NCBI RefSeq assembly: GCF_004359575.1
Contig: NZ_SCWF01000003.1
Location: forward strand, 1 to 64,000
Direction of reading: 5' to 3'
Source of the DNA: Macrococcus bovicus
GTDB taxonomy: Bacteria > Bacillota > Bacilli > Staphylococcales > Staphylococcaceae
Length of the DNA stretch: 64,000 nt
The translations under genes and the position numbers were made by a program. Positions 63,109 through 64,000 of the stretch are shown here, one piece after another. Within the stretch, counting starts at the first letter, position 1, and every line of letters starts with the position of its first letter. The notes beneath the pieces are model-generated. The model was not told where the DNA came from and searched no databases. It worked only from the letters and a program-made list of their open reading frames with translations.

Positions 63109-63645
63109 TTGAAAACGAAATATATTGATAAACGTTACTGGCGCAGATTGCAGAAGAAAGAATATAAAGAACTGAGAATAGAAGATCATACGTTTGACGG
63201 CATTGTGGGTCTCGTGACGATGAAGAAAGTGAGAGCTCCCTTACAAGTAGAGGTTGTAGGGACAACGATTACGGTCGCAGAAGCCGGATATCAATGGTTG
63301 CAGTTATTGCCTAAAGATAAAAAATACAGCATCACGGCGATGTATGACCGTGCAGGTAAGCCGGTACAGTATTATATCGATATTAATGAACGGAATATAT
63401 TGGAGATGGGCGAGGCGAGAACAGCTGATATGTTTCTCGACATTCTTGTACTCCCGACAGGTGAATATGAACTGGTGGATGAGGCGGATATCAAGCGTGC
63501 GCTCCATAAAGGTGAGATTACGCAGGAACAGTATGATGCAGCCTATCAGACCGCGAATGAGCTGATGCAGCGGATCAGCAGTGACTTTGTCTCTTTTGCT
63601 GAAAAAGTAGAATATTGCAGACGGAAAATAGCCCCTATGATATAG
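63109..63645 (+). CDS. DUF402-family protein
   Basis: 178 residues with the DUF402 core (FDGIVGLVTM; YSITAMYDRAGKPVQYYIDINERN; ADMFLDILVLPTGEYELVDEADIKRAL). Relatives act as metal-dependent phosphatases/hydrolases on nucleotides. TTG at 63109 chosen from AAGGAG at 9 bases. Followed by a hairpin terminator. Confidence 0.85.
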   Translation: MKTKYIDKRYWRRLQKKEYKELRIEDHTFDGIVGLVTMKKVRAPLQVEVVGTTITVAEAGYQWLQLLPKDKKYSITAMYDRAGKPVQYYIDINERNILEMGEARTADMFLDILVLPTGEYELVDEADIKRALHKGEITQEQYDAAYQTANELMQRISSDFVSFAEKVEYCRRKIAPMI

Positions 63646-63660
63646 AGGCTATTTTTATTA
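63628..63660 (+). terminator. Terminator
   Basis: AATAGCC-loop-GGCTATT with T-run; overlaps the last codons of the DUF402 gene. Confidence 0.75.
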
Positions 63661-63735
63661 ATATTAGAGTAATGATTGAATTCATAGTCAGCAACCGCTT
63701 GAATGCAGCTGATTTAATAAACACAGATAAGTATG

Positions 63736-63762
63736 AAAAAAGCCTCTTTAAAAGAGGCTTCA
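63736..63762 (-). terminator. Terminator of the minus-strand SDR gene
   Basis: AAGCCTCTTTT and complement with a run of six T on the minus strand, right after the SDR stop. Confidence 0.85.
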
Positions 63763-63766
63763 ATCA

Positions 63767-64000
63767 TTAGCTTGTGATAAAGTCGCCACCGTTGATATGA
63801 ATCGCTTGTCCCGTGATGTAGGTAGAGTCCTGCGAAGCAAGGAAGACATAGGCAGGTGCATTTTCACTTGGTTGACCGCGACGTTCCATCGCTGTTTCTT
63901 GTCCGTGTTCCTCTACTTTCTCAGCAGAGAAAGTCGCTGGGATAAGAGGTGTGTAGATTGGGCCTGGTGCTACACTGTTGACACGGATACCTTTTGGTGC
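63767..64000 (-). CDS. SDR-family oxidoreductase, 3' part
   Basis: The last 77 codons of an SDR gene whose 5' part lies beyond the window. The C-terminal blocks APKGIRVNSVAPGPIYTPLI, PSENAPAYVFLASQDSTYITG and GQAIHINGGDFITS are typical of the YhdF/YhxC glucose dehydrogenase-like group. Function beyond NAD(P)-dependent oxidoreductase cannot be fixed. Confidence 0.9.
   Translation of the reverse strand, partial: APKGIRVNSVAPGPIYTPLIPATFSAEKVEEHGQETAMERRGQPSENAPAYVFLASQDSTYITGQAIHINGGDFITS

Overview
The window is a low-to-moderate G+C Firmicute chromosome segment, almost certainly Staphylococcaceae. The basis is the rRNA/tRNA end followed by rocF, cdaA-cdaR-glmM, mtlA-mtlR-mtlF-mtlD and glmS. 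This is essentially the Staphylococcus aureus order, without an fmtB-type surface protein gene between glmM and mtlD. TcaA-like, IsaB-like and mqo genes support the family. A Macrococcus-type genome is plausible, but the genus cannot be fixed from the sequence alone. Genes have strong AGGAGG-type ribosome binding sites and frequent TTG or GTG starts.

Layout. 1-671: end of an rRNA operon (5S) and six tRNAs (Asn, Glu, Val, Tyr, Gln, Lys). 0.8-6.8 kb: arginase, two regulators, then the c-di-AMP cyclase module cdaA-cdaR-glmM. 6.8-14.2 kb: mannitol PTS operon on the minus strand, divergent from glmS, which carries its self-cleaving glmS ribozyme. 14.2-26.3 kb: accessory-looking stretch with a frameshifted TcaA-like gene, an IsaB-like protein, related small secreted proteins, a NUDIX/P-loop/metallo-beta-lactamase cluster, a solitary tRNA with an odd anticodon loop, thiosulfate uptake genes (tsuA-tsuB), an OppA-type lipoprotein, gene remnants and very small ORFs. 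26.3-31.5 kb: RarD, a SAM-riboswitch-controlled orphan MetQ, an FAD-Rieske oxidoreductase and Mqo. 31.5-49.97 kb: mainly housekeeping or poorly characterised genes (acetyltransferases, two paralogous NAD(P)-binding proteins, an NlpC/P60 cell-wall hydrolase, Ogt, DUF47-Pit phosphate uptake, an FGGY sugar kinase, YebC family, an OatA-like acyltransferase, an SDR). 49.99-50.40 kb: seven copies of a 61-bp tandem repeat, each containing a palindrome. 50.4-55.3 kb: a GntR (YtrA-type) regulator with a two-component ABC transporter, then a phospholipase-D-like protein with a histone-like tail. 55.3-64 kb: GH73 glucosaminidase, TetR regulator, SAM-riboswitch-metNIQ, HlyD-DHA2 MFS efflux pair, DUF402 protein and the 3' end of an SDR gene.

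Functional links. Amino-sugar and cell-wall supply (glmM, glmS), c-di-AMP signalling, wall hydrolases (NlpC/P60, GH73) and an O-acetylation candidate sit in one chromosome arm. Two separate SAM riboswitches control methionine uptake. Sulfur uptake (tsuA/tsuB), phosphate uptake (DUF47-Pit) and mannitol uptake are also present. I found no prophage, no complete insertion sequence, no CRISPR array and no recognisable defence island. The best candidates for undescribed biology are the 61-bp palindromic repeat array, the cluster of small secreted YGxP-type proteins, the tailed MFS and PLD proteins, the family of long hairpins without U-tracts at convergent gene ends, and the tiny ORFs with strong ribosome binding sites.
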